A DNA stretch of 64,000 nt, taken from contig NZ_JAFLWW010000001.1 of NCBI RefSeq assembly GCF_018555685.1, forward strand, positions 62,001-126,000, written 5' to 3'. Of this stretch, positions 1 to 9,140 are shown piece after piece. The number at the start of each line of letters is the position of its first letter. Positions within the stretch are counted from its first letter, which is position 1. Both the position numbers and the translations under genes were made by a program. Below the pieces are notes generated by a model. That model had not been told where the DNA came from, did no database searches, and saw only the letters and a program-made list of their open reading frames with translations. Source of the DNA: Aminobacter anthyllidis (GTDB lineage Bacteria > Pseudomonadota > Alphaproteobacteria > Rhizobiales > Rhizobiaceae).

Positions 1-216
1 AGCGTAGAGAACCAGGCCCGTGGCGAACAGCAGGGCGAACTCGGTGAGCCGCAAGATGCCGCTGACCATGACCGGAGACATGGTGTCGCGACGATACTGC
101 GCTGCCACCTCTTGCGCGACACTGCTCAGCTTGGCCTTGTCGGACGCCTTGCTGTCGCCGCCAGCCGCCTTGATGGCTTCCGGGGTGAAGCGGCGCTTAG
201 GGTCGAAATTGTTCAT
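1..216 (-). CDS. Undecaprenyl-phosphate sugar phosphotransferase, N-terminal fragment (cut by window edge)
   Basis: An open frame of 72 codons starts at the ATG at 216 and runs off the left edge, so only the N-terminus is visible. It reads MNNFDPKRRFTPEAI, then a polar stretch, then a hydrophobic segment (ILRLTEFALLFATGLVLYA) that looks like the first membrane span. From recall, this resembles the N-terminus of rhizobial priming glycosyltransferases (PssA/ExoY/WcaJ-like), which load the first sugar phosphate onto undecaprenyl phosphate in the inner membrane. The glycosyltransferase and Wza-like genes just upstream on the same strand fit an exopolysaccharide operon. The catalytic domain lies outside the window, so the assignment rests on resemblance and context. 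Confidence 0.55.
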   Translation of the reverse strand, partial: MNNFDPKRRFTPEAIKAAGGDSKASDKAKLSSVAQEVAAQYRRDTMSPVMVSGILRLTEFALLFATGLVLYA

Positions 217-313
217 CGTTGTCGATCTGTTGGCTGGTCGCCCGTTTGCCAGATTGACATATCAAAGATGAGCTAAGAAACCCTTGAGCAAGAAAAATGC
301 CTTCTAATGCTCT

Positions 314-1465
314 TCAGCGATGTCTCGCTGGCAGGGCGGAGAAATATGCTTTCTCGACTTCGCGGGCCATCACTTCCACGCCGAAACGTGCTTTCAGCTC
401 AATGATATCAGGCATCGCTGCGGCATAGGCTGGAGGCGACTGGAATACCTCGACCATCTTTGCGCCTATTTCACCGGCGTCCGGGTTTACCAATGCAGGA
501 GAGTGGGGTCCGAGAATTTCGGGGATGCCGCCAACGGTGGTTGCGATGATCGGCTTGCCGGCGGCAAGTGTCTCGAGAACGATGTAGGGCATGGCTTCGG
601 CGCGCGACGGGACGACGACGAAACGGGCGAGGGCAAAAGCCTGGCGCGCCGGCATTGGCGCGAGGAAGCGAATTTTGCCGTCGAGTTCGAGCCGCTCGAC
701 CTGCGCGTGGTAGCGCGGCAGGTCCTCGCCGTCGCCGACCATCACTGCGGTGATGTCCCGGTCGAGCTTCAGCCGCGCAGCGCTCACGGCGTCGATGAAC
801 AGGTCGGGACCCTTCAGGTCGCGCATCATGCCGATATAGAGAAAGTCGGCTGCATCAGGCTGTGCTGCCACCGGCTCGAATTCCGCATCACGCAGTCCGT
901 TGTAGACCAGGCTGTTGGGCACGCGCGGTTTGCCGACCTTGCGGATGAAGGTGCGGCGCTCGTAGTCGGAGACGAAAAGCAGGTGGTCGGTGAAGCGTTC
1001 CATCAGGCGTTCAAGTGCGAAGAACAGCTTTCCGGTCACCGTCTTTTCGTCATAGTGCAGGGAGCCGCCATGCGGCGAGTAGAGGCGGGCCACGCAATAC
1101 CTTGAAACCCGCAACAGTGAGCCGAACGCACGCGCATAGACACCACCTTTGGCGCCATGCCCGTGCAGCACGTCCGGCCGCAATTCCTTGATGATCTTGT
1201 ATGTGCGCCAGCCGGCCGCGATGTCTCCGGGCCCGACATGACGCTGCATTGATGTGCGCCTGATGCCAAGCGCCAGCATCGGCCGGATTGCCTCGAACAG
1301 GCGTTCTTCGTGCTCGCCGCCGGTGGTCGAGTCGCAAATGATGCCGACCTGATGGCCGGCAGCCACCTGGGCCTCCGTCAGGTCGCGCACATGCCTGAAG
1401 ATGCCGCCGACCGGCGACCTGAAGCAGTGGACGATCCTGAGCTGGCGGGGCGAGGTCTGCTGCAC
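314..1465 (-). CDS. Glycosyltransferase, GT4 family (exopolysaccharide)
   Basis: This 383-residue cytoplasmic enzyme probably adds a sugar to the lipid-linked exopolysaccharide repeat. The N-terminus (LRIVHCFRSPVGGIFRHV) has the glycine-rich GT-B opening. The C-terminal half carries the GT4 nucleotide-sugar region: VPSRAEAMPYIVLETLAAGKP followed by IATTVGGIPEIL, which matches the usual EAFGLVLLEAMAAG-type E-x7-E motif. The start is a GTG at 1465, six bases after the stop of the Wza-like gene, so the two are probably cotranscribed. No strong ribosome site is visible, which suggests coupling to the upstream gene. The exact sugar cannot be predicted. Confidence 0.85.
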   Translation of the reverse strand: MQQTSPRQLRIVHCFRSPVGGIFRHVRDLTEAQVAAGHQVGIICDSTTGGEHEERLFEAIRPMLALGIRRTSMQRHVGPGDIAAGWRTYKIIKELRPDVLHGHGAKGGVYARAFGSLLRVSRYCVARLYSPHGGSLHYDEKTVTGKLFFALERLMERFTDHLLFVSDYERRTFIRKVGKPRVPNSLVYNGLRDAEFEPVAAQPDAADFLYIGMMRDLKGPDLFIDAVSAARLKLDRDITAVMVGDGEDLPRYHAQVERLELDGKIRFLAPMPARQAFALARFVVVPSRAEAMPYIVLETLAAGKPIIATTVGGIPEILGPHSPALVNPDAGEIGAKMVEVFQSPPAYAAAMPDIIELKARFGVEVMAREVEKAYFSALPARHR

Positions 1466-1471
1466 GGCGGC

Positions 1472-2038
1472 TTAGAACAGCCGCTCGCGGACGTAGATCG
1501 TGTCGCCGGGTAACAGCGGGTCAGTCGTCAGCACGCGGCCGGTTATCACCTTGCCGTTGATATCGCGGGTGATGTCGACATTGCCCTGGTTGGCGCGGGC
1601 GCTGTAGCCACCGGCCATGGCCACGGCCTTCTGGACGGTCAGGCCGGGGACATATGAATATTGCCCGGCAGCACCCACTTCGCCCATGACGAAGATCGGC
1701 CGGTAGCGATCGACCTCGACCGAAACGTCGGGGTCGCGCAAATAGCCCTGGCGCAGCTTGGCGGCCAGCGCCTTTTCGACTTCCTGCGCGGTGGAACCGC
1801 GCGCCGGCACGCCGCCGACGAGCGGGAAGGAGATGTAGCCCGACTGGTCGACACTATAGGTGTTGGTCAGGCCTTCCTGCTCGAAGACGGTAACGCGTAT
1901 GCGGTCGCCGGCGCCGAGACGGTAGGGCTGGTCGAGTACCTCATGGAAGGCGGCAGGCGCGGGCCGATAGCTCGAGCAGCCGCTGACGACCAGCATGGCT
2001 GCGAGAAGCGCATGGCAAAGGGGAAGGGAGCTTTTCAT
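1472..2038 (-). CDS. Polysaccharide export lipoprotein, Wza/Poly_export type
   Basis: This is a periplasmic or outer-membrane component of capsule or exopolysaccharide export. From the ATG at 2038 the product is 188 residues. It has a lipoprotein signal ending in the lipobox VVSGC (Cys21), then a Poly_export domain beginning YRLGAGDRIRVTVFEQEGL, and an SLBB-like segment near VMGEVGAAGQYSYVPGLTV. It is about half the length of E. coli Wza and lacks the extra SLBB repeats and C-terminal amphipathic helix, as is common in rhizobial short-type proteins. A GTG at 2050 is an alternative start. The gene is divergent from the Wzz-like gene across a roughly 200-base promoter region. Confidence 0.88.
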   Translation of the reverse strand: MKSSLPLCHALLAAMLVVSGCSSYRPAPAAFHEVLDQPYRLGAGDRIRVTVFEQEGLTNTYSVDQSGYISFPLVGGVPARGSTAQEVEKALAAKLRQGYLRDPDVSVEVDRYRPIFVMGEVGAAGQYSYVPGLTVQKAVAMAGGYSARANQGNVDITRDINGKVITGRVLTTDPLLPGDTIYVRERLF

Positions 2039-2239
2039 TTCGGCAGACACACCTTCGACTGCTTGCCGCCACGCAGCGGAATATCGGTTCGCGACAGTTA
2101 TCGACTTGTTAGGGTTAATGCCGGGTAAAGGCCGCGCTCATCTTGCGTCACTGAGGTTGTGTGCCGTGCCGCGATGTTAACGCATGGGTTACCATGTTTG
2201 TTTACCGTGCAGTCTGCTCAGCCTCGGAGTAGGAACTGC

Positions 2240-4459
2240 ATGTCTGGCGTCCAATCCACTGCCGGTGATGTCGATGTCGATCTGCGTCAGCTCTTCGCCA
2301 GTCTTGCGAGGAACTGGTTGCGCCTGGTGCTGTTTTCGGTCGCCGTCACGGCTCTTGCCTTCGTGCTGGCCTCGATGGCGACGCCGCAGTATCGCGCCGA
2401 GACCCGCCTGCTGATCGAAACGCGCGAGTCCGTCTTCACGCGGCCCGACGGCAGCGGCGAGAACGAAAGGCCGATCCTCGACGAGGAGGGGGTGACGAGC
2501 CAGGTCGAGGTCATCGGTTCGACCGATATCCTCAAGACGGTGGCCAAGAAACTTGATCTCGCCAGCCGGCCAGAGTTCGATGCCGCTTCGGAGATGTCGA
2601 CGATTTCTCGCCTTCTGGTCATTGCCGGACTCAAGAGCGATCCGAGCGAGCTGCCGCCCGAAGAGCGCGTGCTCAAGGCTTTCCGCGAAAAACTGACCGT
2701 CTACCGCGTCGAGAAATCGCGTGTCATCGTCATCCAGTTCTCTTCGTCCGATCCCCAACTTGCCGCAGCGGTGCCGAACGCGATCGCCGAGGCTTATCTC
2801 GATTTCCAGCGCGGCTCCAAGCTTGAGTCGAGCACGGAGGCGACGGACTGGCTGAAGCCCGAGATCGCCGACCTGAACAAGCGCGTCAAGGATGCCGAGG
2901 CACGTGTCGCCAGCTTCCGGTCGCAGTCTGACCTGCTTGTCGGGCAGAACAATTCGGCTCTAGCCACCCAACAGCTGTCCGAACTCTCCAGCGAGTTGTC
3001 GCGGGTCCGTGCCAGCCGTTCGGCGGCCGAAGCAACAGCCCAGAGCGTGCGCCAGGCTTTGAAGGGCGGCGGTTCGATCGACGCCATTCCGGAGGTGCTG
3101 TCGTCCGGTCTCATCCAGCGCCTGCGTGAGCGTCAGATCCAGCTGCGGACCGATATCGCCGACCTCTCGACCACGCTTTTGCCCAATCATCCGCGCATCA
3201 AGGCGCTGAACTCGCAGCTGTCCGACCTCGACATGCAAATCCGGTCGCAGGCAGAAAAGGTTCTTGTTGGATTGGTCAACGAAGCCAACAACGCAGACCT
3301 TCGCGAAAGGCAGCTTGTCGCCGACCTCAACCGGCTGAAAGTGGAATCCGGGCGCGTATCGGAAGAAGAGGTCGAACTGCGTGCCCTCGAACGGGAGGCC
3401 GCCGCACAGCGAGCGCTGCTCGAGTCCTATCTCACCCGCTACCGCGAAGCCGCATCGCGTCAGGACCGCAACTATCTGCCGGTCGACGCACGGGTTTTTT
3501 CGACAGCGATCGTGCCGTCGGAATCCTACTTCCCCAAGATCATCCCGATTGTCGGCGCCGCCTTTGTCGGCTCGCTGCTCGTGATGGCAATTTTCACGCT
3601 GCTGCAGGAGTTGTTCTCCGGCCGCGCCATGCGGCCAGCAGCCGGCGCACGCGTCACACCGGTCGAGCAAGTGGCGATGCCGGTGCGCCGCGCCGCAAAC
3701 TTGCCGGAAGAAGACGCACCTCGGGCCTGGGTGGAAGCGGAAGAGCCTGCAATCGCAGTGCCGCTCGCCGATGACGATAGCGAGCCGCAGGCGATGGTCG
3801 ATGCGCATCACGACTTGGATGCCACACAGGAGCCGACCTTGGAGCCCGTGCGTGCGCCTTTACATGGCGGCATCAGCATCGAGACGGCGGCGGAGAAGCT
3901 CATTGCCGGTGGTGCTGCCCGTGCCATCTTCGTGTCGCCGGAAGGCGATGATGCCGCTGCGACGGCGGTGCTGGTAGCACGCGAAGTCGCCGATTCCGGC
4001 CTGCGCGTCTTGCTGCTCGACCTGACGGCCTCAGGCGCCGCGGCAGGGCCGATGCTCGACGGCGGCCGTTATCCAGGCATCACCAACCTTCTGGCGTCCG
4101 AGGCCCAGTTCACCGACGTCATCCGCGCCGACCACTATTCCGACTGCGATGTCATGCCGGTTGGCACGGCCGATCCGGCACGAGCCATGCGGGCCGCCGA
4201 CCGCCTGCCGATCATCATGGAATCGCTGACGACCGCCTATGACCTCGTCGTCGTCGAGTGTGGACCGGCCGACGCCGGCGAAATCCGGCGGCTTGTCGGC
4301 GACGGCACCGAAGTGCTCGTGAGCTTCCTCCACCATGACGATGAGATTGCCTATGTGGCCGACGGTTTGCGTGCCGGTGGCTATGAAGACGTCATCCTCG
4401 TGACCCCGGTCGGCCATGACTTGCCGACGACGCCGCAGCCGACCCGGTCGGCTGCCTGA
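2240..4459 (+). CDS. Wzz/GumC-type polysaccharide chain-length protein with degenerate BY-kinase domain
   Basis: This inner-membrane co-polymerase controls exopolysaccharide chain length and export. The ATG at 2240 follows a GGAGTAGGAA ribosome site and gives 739 residues. The first membrane span lies near residues 25-50 and is followed by a Wzz domain, a long coiled-coil periplasmic region, a second span (IIPIVGAAFVGSLLVMAIF) and a cytoplasmic kinase-like domain. That domain is decayed. The P-loop position near residue 563 reads FVSPEGDDAAATA with no GK[ST]. Walker A' reads VLLLDLTASG without the second acidic residue. Walker B reads YDLVVVECGP. No C-terminal tyrosine cluster is present. It probably lacks kinase activity and acts structurally. 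Confidence 0.85.
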   Translation: MSGVQSTAGDVDVDLRQLFASLARNWLRLVLFSVAVTALAFVLASMATPQYRAETRLLIETRESVFTRPDGSGENERPILDEEGVTSQVEVIGSTDILKTVAKKLDLASRPEFDAASEMSTISRLLVIAGLKSDPSELPPEERVLKAFREKLTVYRVEKSRVIVIQFSSSDPQLAAAVPNAIAEAYLDFQRGSKLESSTEATDWLKPEIADLNKRVKDAEARVASFRSQSDLLVGQNNSALATQQLSELSSELSRVRASRSAAEATAQSVRQALKGGGSIDAIPEVLSSGLIQRLRERQIQLRTDIADLSTTLLPNHPRIKALNSQLSDLDMQIRSQAEKVLVGLVNEANNADLRERQLVADLNRLKVESGRVSEEEVELRALEREAAAQRALLESYLTRYREAASRQDRNYLPVDARVFSTAIVPSESYFPKIIPIVGAAFVGSLLVMAIFTLLQELFSGRAMRPAAGARVTPVEQVAMPVRRAANLPEEDAPRAWVEAEEPAIAVPLADDDSEPQAMVDAHHDLDATQEPTLEPVRAPLHGGISIETAAEKLIAGGAARAIFVSPEGDDAAATAVLVAREVADSGLRVLLLDLTASGAAAGPMLDGGRYPGITNLLASEAQFTDVIRADHYSDCDVMPVGTADPARAMRAADRLPIIMESLTTAYDLVVVECGPADAGEIRRLVGDGTEVLVSFLHHDDEIAYVADGLRAGGYEDVILVTPVGHDLPTTPQPTRSAA

Positions 4460-4460
4460 G

Positions 4461-5669
4461 CTAGTCTTCTTCGACTGATGCTGTGACCGGCTTGCCGCGC
4501 ACGCCTGAGCGCAATCGCTTGATCAGCGCCCACATCCTGGCATTGTTCTTGATGGCGCCCTTGGCGCGCGACAGCGACCTCAAACCGAGCGCATAGAGGC
4601 GTCCTTTGGCGGTTAGCGGTATCAGCACGTCGGCATGCTGGATCTCGAGGTCGCACCATTGCCGCTTGTAGGGCTCGTCGCCGACGCTGAAGTCGTAGAT
4701 GTCGAACCCCTGGTCGCAGGCTTCCGATATATTGTCGAAGAACAGGTACTCGCCAGGGCTCGCATAGGCCAGTTCGTCGTCGGCAATGGCGCCGAACTCG
4801 CAAACCAGGCGATTTCCGGCGCGGCTCGAACCGGTGACCGCGCGATACTTGCCGCCGACTTCGAGCCCGTGCAGCACGAAGGACGGATTTTCCCGCGCGA
4901 GGGCATCGACGAACAGCTTGCGAAAAAAGGTGCGGACCTCGGTATCGGCGAACACATCGGTGATGCCCATGGCACCAAACCGCTGTTCCTTCATCGCGAA
5001 GAACGCATCGAGCATGGCGTTGGCCTCGGCAGTCGTCGTCGCCATCGTGCGCCGTGCGCCGCCAACGACTTCGTACTTTCGTTCCTGGCTGCGATGCCGC
5101 TTGCGCTTCTTCTTGCCGTTGGTTCGCGTCAGCACGGTCTCGAAGCCACCGTCGAGATCGACGGCAAGTGCCACATTCGGGCTCGGCGACGAAGGCAGCT
5201 TGAGCAAAGGATTGGGCAGGCCGTTGAAATCGCCGATCAGGCGGTCGAACGCGACAAGGTCGATATCCGGCCGGGCTTTTCCGATCGAGCGGATCAAGAC
5301 GTCGATGTCGCCGGCGTTCGCTGCTGCCAGCCAGTTCTTGTCCGTGGCCGGAAAGTTGCCGTTGGCATGCTTGCCGCCTAAAAATCGTGCGATGCGGAAC
5401 GGCCCATCGCGGCCAACTTCGAGGGCCACCGACATCACCGGGCGCCCATTGGCGCTCAAGGTGGCGAGCACTGCGTCAGGCGTGTTCGCGTCGATCCAGC
5501 TTGAAACCCATTCCGGGCTCTGGGCCGGCGCGTAGATGCTTGTGAACTTGCCGTAGGCGCTCAGCGCTTCACTGGAAGCCGAGGGGACAACTGCTGTTGT
5601 CGCGTTGCCGGTGATGGCAGCATGACGGAGCAAGGCGTTGTTTTCGCTGGGGGCAGTAGCGTCAACCAT
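4461..5669 (-). CDS. BcsL/CelD-type GNAT acyltransferase
   Basis: This 402-residue protein belongs to the CelD/BcsL family of GNAT-fold acetyltransferases, common in exopolysaccharide and cellulose loci, where they are thought to acylate the polymer or its precursor. The C-terminal half carries the family hallmarks: a basic KKRKRHRSQERKYE segment, the FFRKLFVDAL helix, and the signature YDFSVGDEPYKRQWCD. No membrane segment or signal is seen, so it should act in the cytoplasm. It converges with the Wzz-like gene with one base between the stop codons, and it is divergent from the deacetylase gene. The acyl group and acceptor are unknown. Confidence 0.8.
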   Translation of the reverse strand: MVDATAPSENNALLRHAAITGNATTAVVPSASSEALSAYGKFTSIYAPAQSPEWVSSWIDANTPDAVLATLSANGRPVMSVALEVGRDGPFRIARFLGGKHANGNFPATDKNWLAAANAGDIDVLIRSIGKARPDIDLVAFDRLIGDFNGLPNPLLKLPSSPSPNVALAVDLDGGFETVLTRTNGKKKRKRHRSQERKYEVVGGARRTMATTTAEANAMLDAFFAMKEQRFGAMGITDVFADTEVRTFFRKLFVDALARENPSFVLHGLEVGGKYRAVTGSSRAGNRLVCEFGAIADDELAYASPGEYLFFDNISEACDQGFDIYDFSVGDEPYKRQWCDLEIQHADVLIPLTAKGRLYALGLRSLSRAKGAIKNNARMWALIKRLRSGVRGKPVTASVEED

Positions 5670-5759
5670 ACTTCAATCCTTGCCGGCTATTGATCGGCAC
5701 ATATTGAGCATTCCTCGGTATGCTCGATGCCACCGAGCCTAAGCGCCAAAGGTGAAGGA

Positions 5760-6809
5760 ATGATCGACGTAGCCCGAAAGCTGGCTTTCCTGCTGATCGG
5801 ATATGGTGGTCTTGGCGCCCTGGCCAGGCCGTTGGTGGGCGGCGTCGGCGTCATCCTCATGCTGCACAGGGTCACTGCTTTCCTTGACCGGCCGGAAGGC
5901 CCCAATCGTCATCTGACGATAACGCCCGAGTTCCTCGACCTGCTTGTCGGCGAGATGAAGCGGCTCGGCTATGCCTTCGTCTCGATGGATGAGGTCGTCA
6001 CTCGCCTGCGATCTGGCCGGAGTGGGGGGCCATTCGCCGCGCTCACCGCCGATGACGCCTACCGCGACAATCTCGTCGAGGCGTTGCCGGTACTCGAAAG
6101 CCATGGCGCGCCCATCACCATCTATGTCGCGCCGGGGCTCACCTCAGGCACAGCCGACCTTTGGTGGGAGGTTCTCGACGCGATCGTCGAGGCCGGCAAG
6201 CCGGTGACGGCCACGATCATGGGCGAAAAGCGCACATTCGAATGCGCCACGTCGCGTGATCGCAAAGGTGCTTTCCTTGAACTGTCTGATTGGCTGACGT
6301 CGGAAGTGTCGGAAGAAGATCAGCGGCAAGTGCTGCGAGGCCTGGCCGAACAGGCCGGCGTCGACGCCTCGGCTCCGAACCGGCAACTGTTGATGGATTG
6401 GACCGAAGTCAGGCGTGCGGCGAGCCACCCGTTGGTCACGATCGGCGCCCACACCGTCCATCACTGCAATCTCAAGCGGCTCGAAGCCGGCAAGGCGCTG
6501 CGCGAGATGCACCGCTCACGCAGCCTGATCGAGGCAGAACTGGGCGAGGCGCCGCAACATTTCGCCTATCCCTATGGTTATGAGGCAGCCGCTGGAATGC
6601 GCGAGACCCATCTGGCCCGCGAGGCCGGCTTTGCGTCGGCGGTCACCACGCGGCACGGCGTGCTGGTATCAGGCCACGCTGCGCACCTGCACGCCTTGCC
6701 TAGGCTTTCGGTCAACGGCCGCCACCAGGATCTTGCCGCGATGCGCGCCATGCTGTCTGGCGCGACGACACTGATGACCAATGGCGGTCGCAGGCTTGTT
6801 ACGGTGTAA
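5760..6809 (+). CDS. Polysaccharide deacetylase family protein (NodB homology domain)
   Basis: This predicted carbohydrate esterase family 4 enzyme probably removes N- or O-acetyl groups from a sugar chain or its lipid-linked precursor. The ATG at 5760 is preceded by AAAGGTGAAGGA and gives 349 residues. The metal site is recognisable: TADDAYRDN supplies the Asp pair, with Ala where Gly is usual, and GAHTVHHCNL supplies the H-x3-H pair. FAYPYG matches the downstream substrate-groove motif. An N-terminal hydrophobic stretch (AFLLIGYGGLGALARPLVGG) could anchor it in the membrane. Its position beside the acyltransferase suggests the two tune acetylation of the same exopolysaccharide. Confidence 0.85.
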   Translation: MIDVARKLAFLLIGYGGLGALARPLVGGVGVILMLHRVTAFLDRPEGPNRHLTITPEFLDLLVGEMKRLGYAFVSMDEVVTRLRSGRSGGPFAALTADDAYRDNLVEALPVLESHGAPITIYVAPGLTSGTADLWWEVLDAIVEAGKPVTATIMGEKRTFECATSRDRKGAFLELSDWLTSEVSEEDQRQVLRGLAEQAGVDASAPNRQLLMDWTEVRRAASHPLVTIGAHTVHHCNLKRLEAGKALREMHRSRSLIEAELGEAPQHFAYPYGYEAAAGMRETHLAREAGFASAVTTRHGVLVSGHAAHLHALPRLSVNGRHQDLAAMRAMLSGATTLMTNGGRRLVTV

Positions 6810-6813
6810 AGTT

Positions 6814-7032
6814 CTAGCGGCTGGCGGTCTTGGACGGCTTGACCATCCATTTGATGATCCACATCGCCGGCAGGATCCAGAGCAGGCCGCTGAGGAAGAA
6901 GAACAGCAGATGCGCTACCGGGCCTGACTGCGACAGCTGGGCGACCGCCACCATGGTTGCGATCAGCGCGTAGACGATGACCAGCAGCACCAGCAGCACG
7001 GTTCCGATCAGCTTCTTGACGCGCACGGGCAT
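6814..7032 (-). CDS. DUF2842 small membrane protein
   Basis: This 72-residue protein has two predicted membrane helices, roughly residues 8-31 ([20 protein letters not shown]) and 41-62 ([19 protein letters not shown]), and ends in a basic tail. It matches the alphaproteobacterial DUF2842 family as I recall it, including the [10 protein letters not shown] opening and the [14 protein letters not shown] segment. Its function is unknown. It sits just upstream of and divergent from ctaA, which may reflect a link to respiratory membrane biogenesis, but that is only contextual. Confidence 0.75.
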   Translation of the reverse strand: MPVRVKKLIGTVLLVLLVIVYALIATMVAVAQLSQSGPVAHLLFFFLSGLLWILPAMWIIKWMVKPSKTASR

Positions 7033-7187
7033 TTCTTCATCCTCTGACGAGGCTTCGCATAGTCGCTCTTGCCAGCCGGTGCAACCGGGGAGGGGCGGCG
7101 CGACTGCGTGTCGCGTGGGCCGAACTTGCCAGCGGGGTAAGCATGGTCCACCAGTCCTGCGGTTTCGATGAGCCGGGAACGATTGTA

Positions 7188-8282
7188 ATGTCAGCCATGA
7201 TCAACACTGCCGCACCGCTTGCCGAGCGCAACAGGGAGTTGCGCAACCGTACGTTCGTTCGCGGCTGGCTTTATGTCGTTCTGTTGGTCCTGTTCGCGCT
7301 GGTCATGGTCGGCGGCGCCACGCGCATGACCGGGTCCGGGCTTTCCATCACCGAATGGAAGCCGATCCACGGCGTCATTCCGCCGCTCAACCAAGCGGAA
7401 TGGCAGGAGGAGTTCGAAAAGTACCAGCAGATCCCGCAATACGAGCAGATCAACAAGGGCATGACCGTTGACGAGTTCAAGGGCATATTCTGGTGGGAAT
7501 GGGCGCACCGCCTGCTCGCCCGTGGCGTCGGTTTCCTCGTCGCCATCCCGTTGGCCTTCTTCTGGATCTCGGGCCGCCTTGAGCGGCGGCTGAAGCCGCG
7601 CCTCGTGGGCCTTCTGGCGCTGGGCGGCTTCCAGGGCTTCATCGGCTGGTGGATGGTCGCCTCGGGGCTGTCGGAGCGCGTCTCGGTCAGCCAGTATCGG
7701 CTGGCGATCCATCTCACCTTTGCCTGCATCATCGTAACGGCAGTCGCCTACATCGCGCGCGGCCTTGCGACCTACACCGAGGCGCCGGCGGAGCGGCGCA
7801 TCCAGCGCTTCGCGGGCATCATGGTGCTGCTGGTCATGTTCCAGATCTATCTCGGCGCCCTGGTTGCCGGCCTGCATGCCGGCCTCAGCTACAACACCTG
7901 GCCGCTGATGGACGGCGCCATCATCCCGGGCGATTTGCTGGTCATCGAGCCGGTCTGGCGCAATTTCTTCGAAAGCCCCAAGACCGTGCAGTTCGTCCAC
8001 CGCATGTTCGCCTACACGGTGTTGATCGTGGCACTTTGGCACGCCTTCGCCACCATGACGCAGGCACCGCGCACGACGCATGCGCGCCGCGCCTGGGTGC
8101 TTGCTCTGCTGATCGTGGTGCAGGCGGCCATCGGCATCGGCACCTTGCTGATGCAGGCGCACATGCATTGGGCGCTGCTGCATCAGGGCTTCGCGCTGAT
8201 CGTGCTGATCTTCGCCACCGCCCATTGGCGCGCGAGCAAGGGGGCTTATCCGCTCGAAAACGACGTCGCCGTCAGAAGCTAG
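7188..8282 (+). CDS. ctaA: Heme A synthase (COX15/CtaA)
   Basis: This enzyme oxidises the C8 methyl of heme O to the formyl group of heme A for aa3-type cytochrome oxidase, in the inner membrane. The product is 364 residues from the ATG at 7188, which has GGGAA upstream; an ATG at 7197 is also possible. It has about eight membrane helices, and the conserved family motifs are present: [16 protein letters not shown], then the histidine motifs [26 protein letters not shown] and [22 protein letters not shown] is diagnostic of the alphaproteobacterial type 2 enzymes. The 3' end overlaps the convergent phosphotransferase gene by 11 bases. Confidence 0.95.
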   Translation: MSAMINTAAPLAERNRELRNRTFVRGWLYVVLLVLFALVMVGGATRMTGSGLSITEWKPIHGVIPPLNQAEWQEEFEKYQQIPQYEQINKGMTVDEFKGIFWWEWAHRLLARGVGFLVAIPLAFFWISGRLERRLKPRLVGLLALGGFQGFIGWWMVASGLSERVSVSQYRLAIHLTFACIIVTAVAYIARGLATYTEAPAERRIQRFAGIMVLLVMFQIYLGALVAGLHAGLSYNTWPLMDGAIIPGDLLVIEPVWRNFFESPKTVQFVHRMFAYTVLIVALWHAFATMTQAPRTTHARRAWVLALLIVVQAAIGIGTLLMQAHMHWALLHQGFALIVLIFATAHWRASKGAYPLENDVAVRS

Positions 8283-9138
8283 CGCGGACCGCCCTGACAG
8301 CCGCCACGACGGCCAGCTCGCTCGCCTCGTCCTCGTCGTTGTCGTCCTCGGCGTGCCAGGACGACGACAGGCAGCCCCAGGCGATGGCGTGATCCAGGAT
8401 CGCGTCAGGACGTTGGCCCAGCGTCTTGGCGAAAACCTCCGCCATATAGGCGATACGCCCTGGATCGATGCAGAGATCGTCGTGCCGGTCGAGCGGGTTG
8501 TAGAAGAAGTTGGCCGCGTCGAAGCCCGGGTCGCCAAGGATGCCCTTGGGATCGATGACGAGCCAGCCGCGATCGCCGCGCAGGATGTTGTCGTGGTGCA
8601 GGTCGCCATGCAGCACGCGCAGCTCGTGCGGATTTGACAGCAAGCGATCCGCAATGGTTGCGGCGTCGCGATAGGGGCTTGCCAGCCCGGCATCGCGATC
8701 CAGCTCGGCTTTCTTGAACAGGCTGGCAAAACGCTCCCGCAGCGGCTGCAGATCGGCGGGAGGAGGAACGTCGGACGGTGAAAACAGCCTGGCCATCACC
8801 TCGTTGGCGATGTCGGTGGCGTGGCGGTCGCCGTGCTCGTTCAATTCATCGACAAGCAACTGGTCGCCGGCATATTCGAGCAGCATGTCGTGCCCCTCGA
8901 AGCCGAGCAACCGCACGGCGCCGACGCCGTCGCGCCAGCTGAGATAATGCGCGCCGCGCAACTCGTCGGCGACATCGTCGAACGGCTTGAGCGCCTTGAC
9001 CACCGCCGGCTTGCCGTCGGCCAACCGCACCTTCCAGATGCGGCTGGAGAAGGTTTCGGCAATGAGCTGGGGATCGCTGACATTCCAACGATCTGGCCAG
9101 CGGTCCGGCCCATGACCTGAAATCGCAGCCTGATCCAT
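8272..9138 (-). CDS. Aminoglycoside/hydroxyurea phosphotransferase family kinase (APH(6)-like)
   Basis: This 288-residue cytoplasmic kinase belongs to the family that includes streptomycin 6-kinases and hydroxyurea phosphotransferases. It shows the Brenner loop [11 protein letters not shown], the Mg-binding segment [19 protein letters not shown], and an N-lobe with AVVKALKPF supplying the ATP-binding lysine. Chromosomal members in Rhizobiales are often housekeeping kinases of unknown substrate, so resistance should not be assumed. It starts two bases after the argC stop and is probably the last gene of a speB-argC-kinase transcription unit. It overlaps the convergent ctaA gene by 11 bases. 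Confidence 0.85.
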   Translation of the reverse strand: MDQAAISGHGPDRWPDRWNVSDPQLIAETFSSRIWKVRLADGKPAVVKALKPFDDVADELRGAHYLSWRDGVGAVRLLGFEGHDMLLEYAGDQLLVDELNEHGDRHATDIANEVMARLFSPSDVPPPADLQPLRERFASLFKKAELDRDAGLASPYRDAATIADRLLSNPHELRVLHGDLHHDNILRGDRGWLVIDPKGILGDPGFDAANFFYNPLDRHDDLCIDPGRIAYMAEVFAKTLGQRPDAILDHAIAWGCLSSSWHAEDDNDEDEASELAVVAAVRAVRASF

Positions 9139-9140
9139 TC

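Noticed and set aside
8272-9138. Acquired aminoglycoside resistance gene
   Set aside because: The protein is in the right family, but it sits in a conserved chromosomal unit with argC and speB and shows no mobile-element context.
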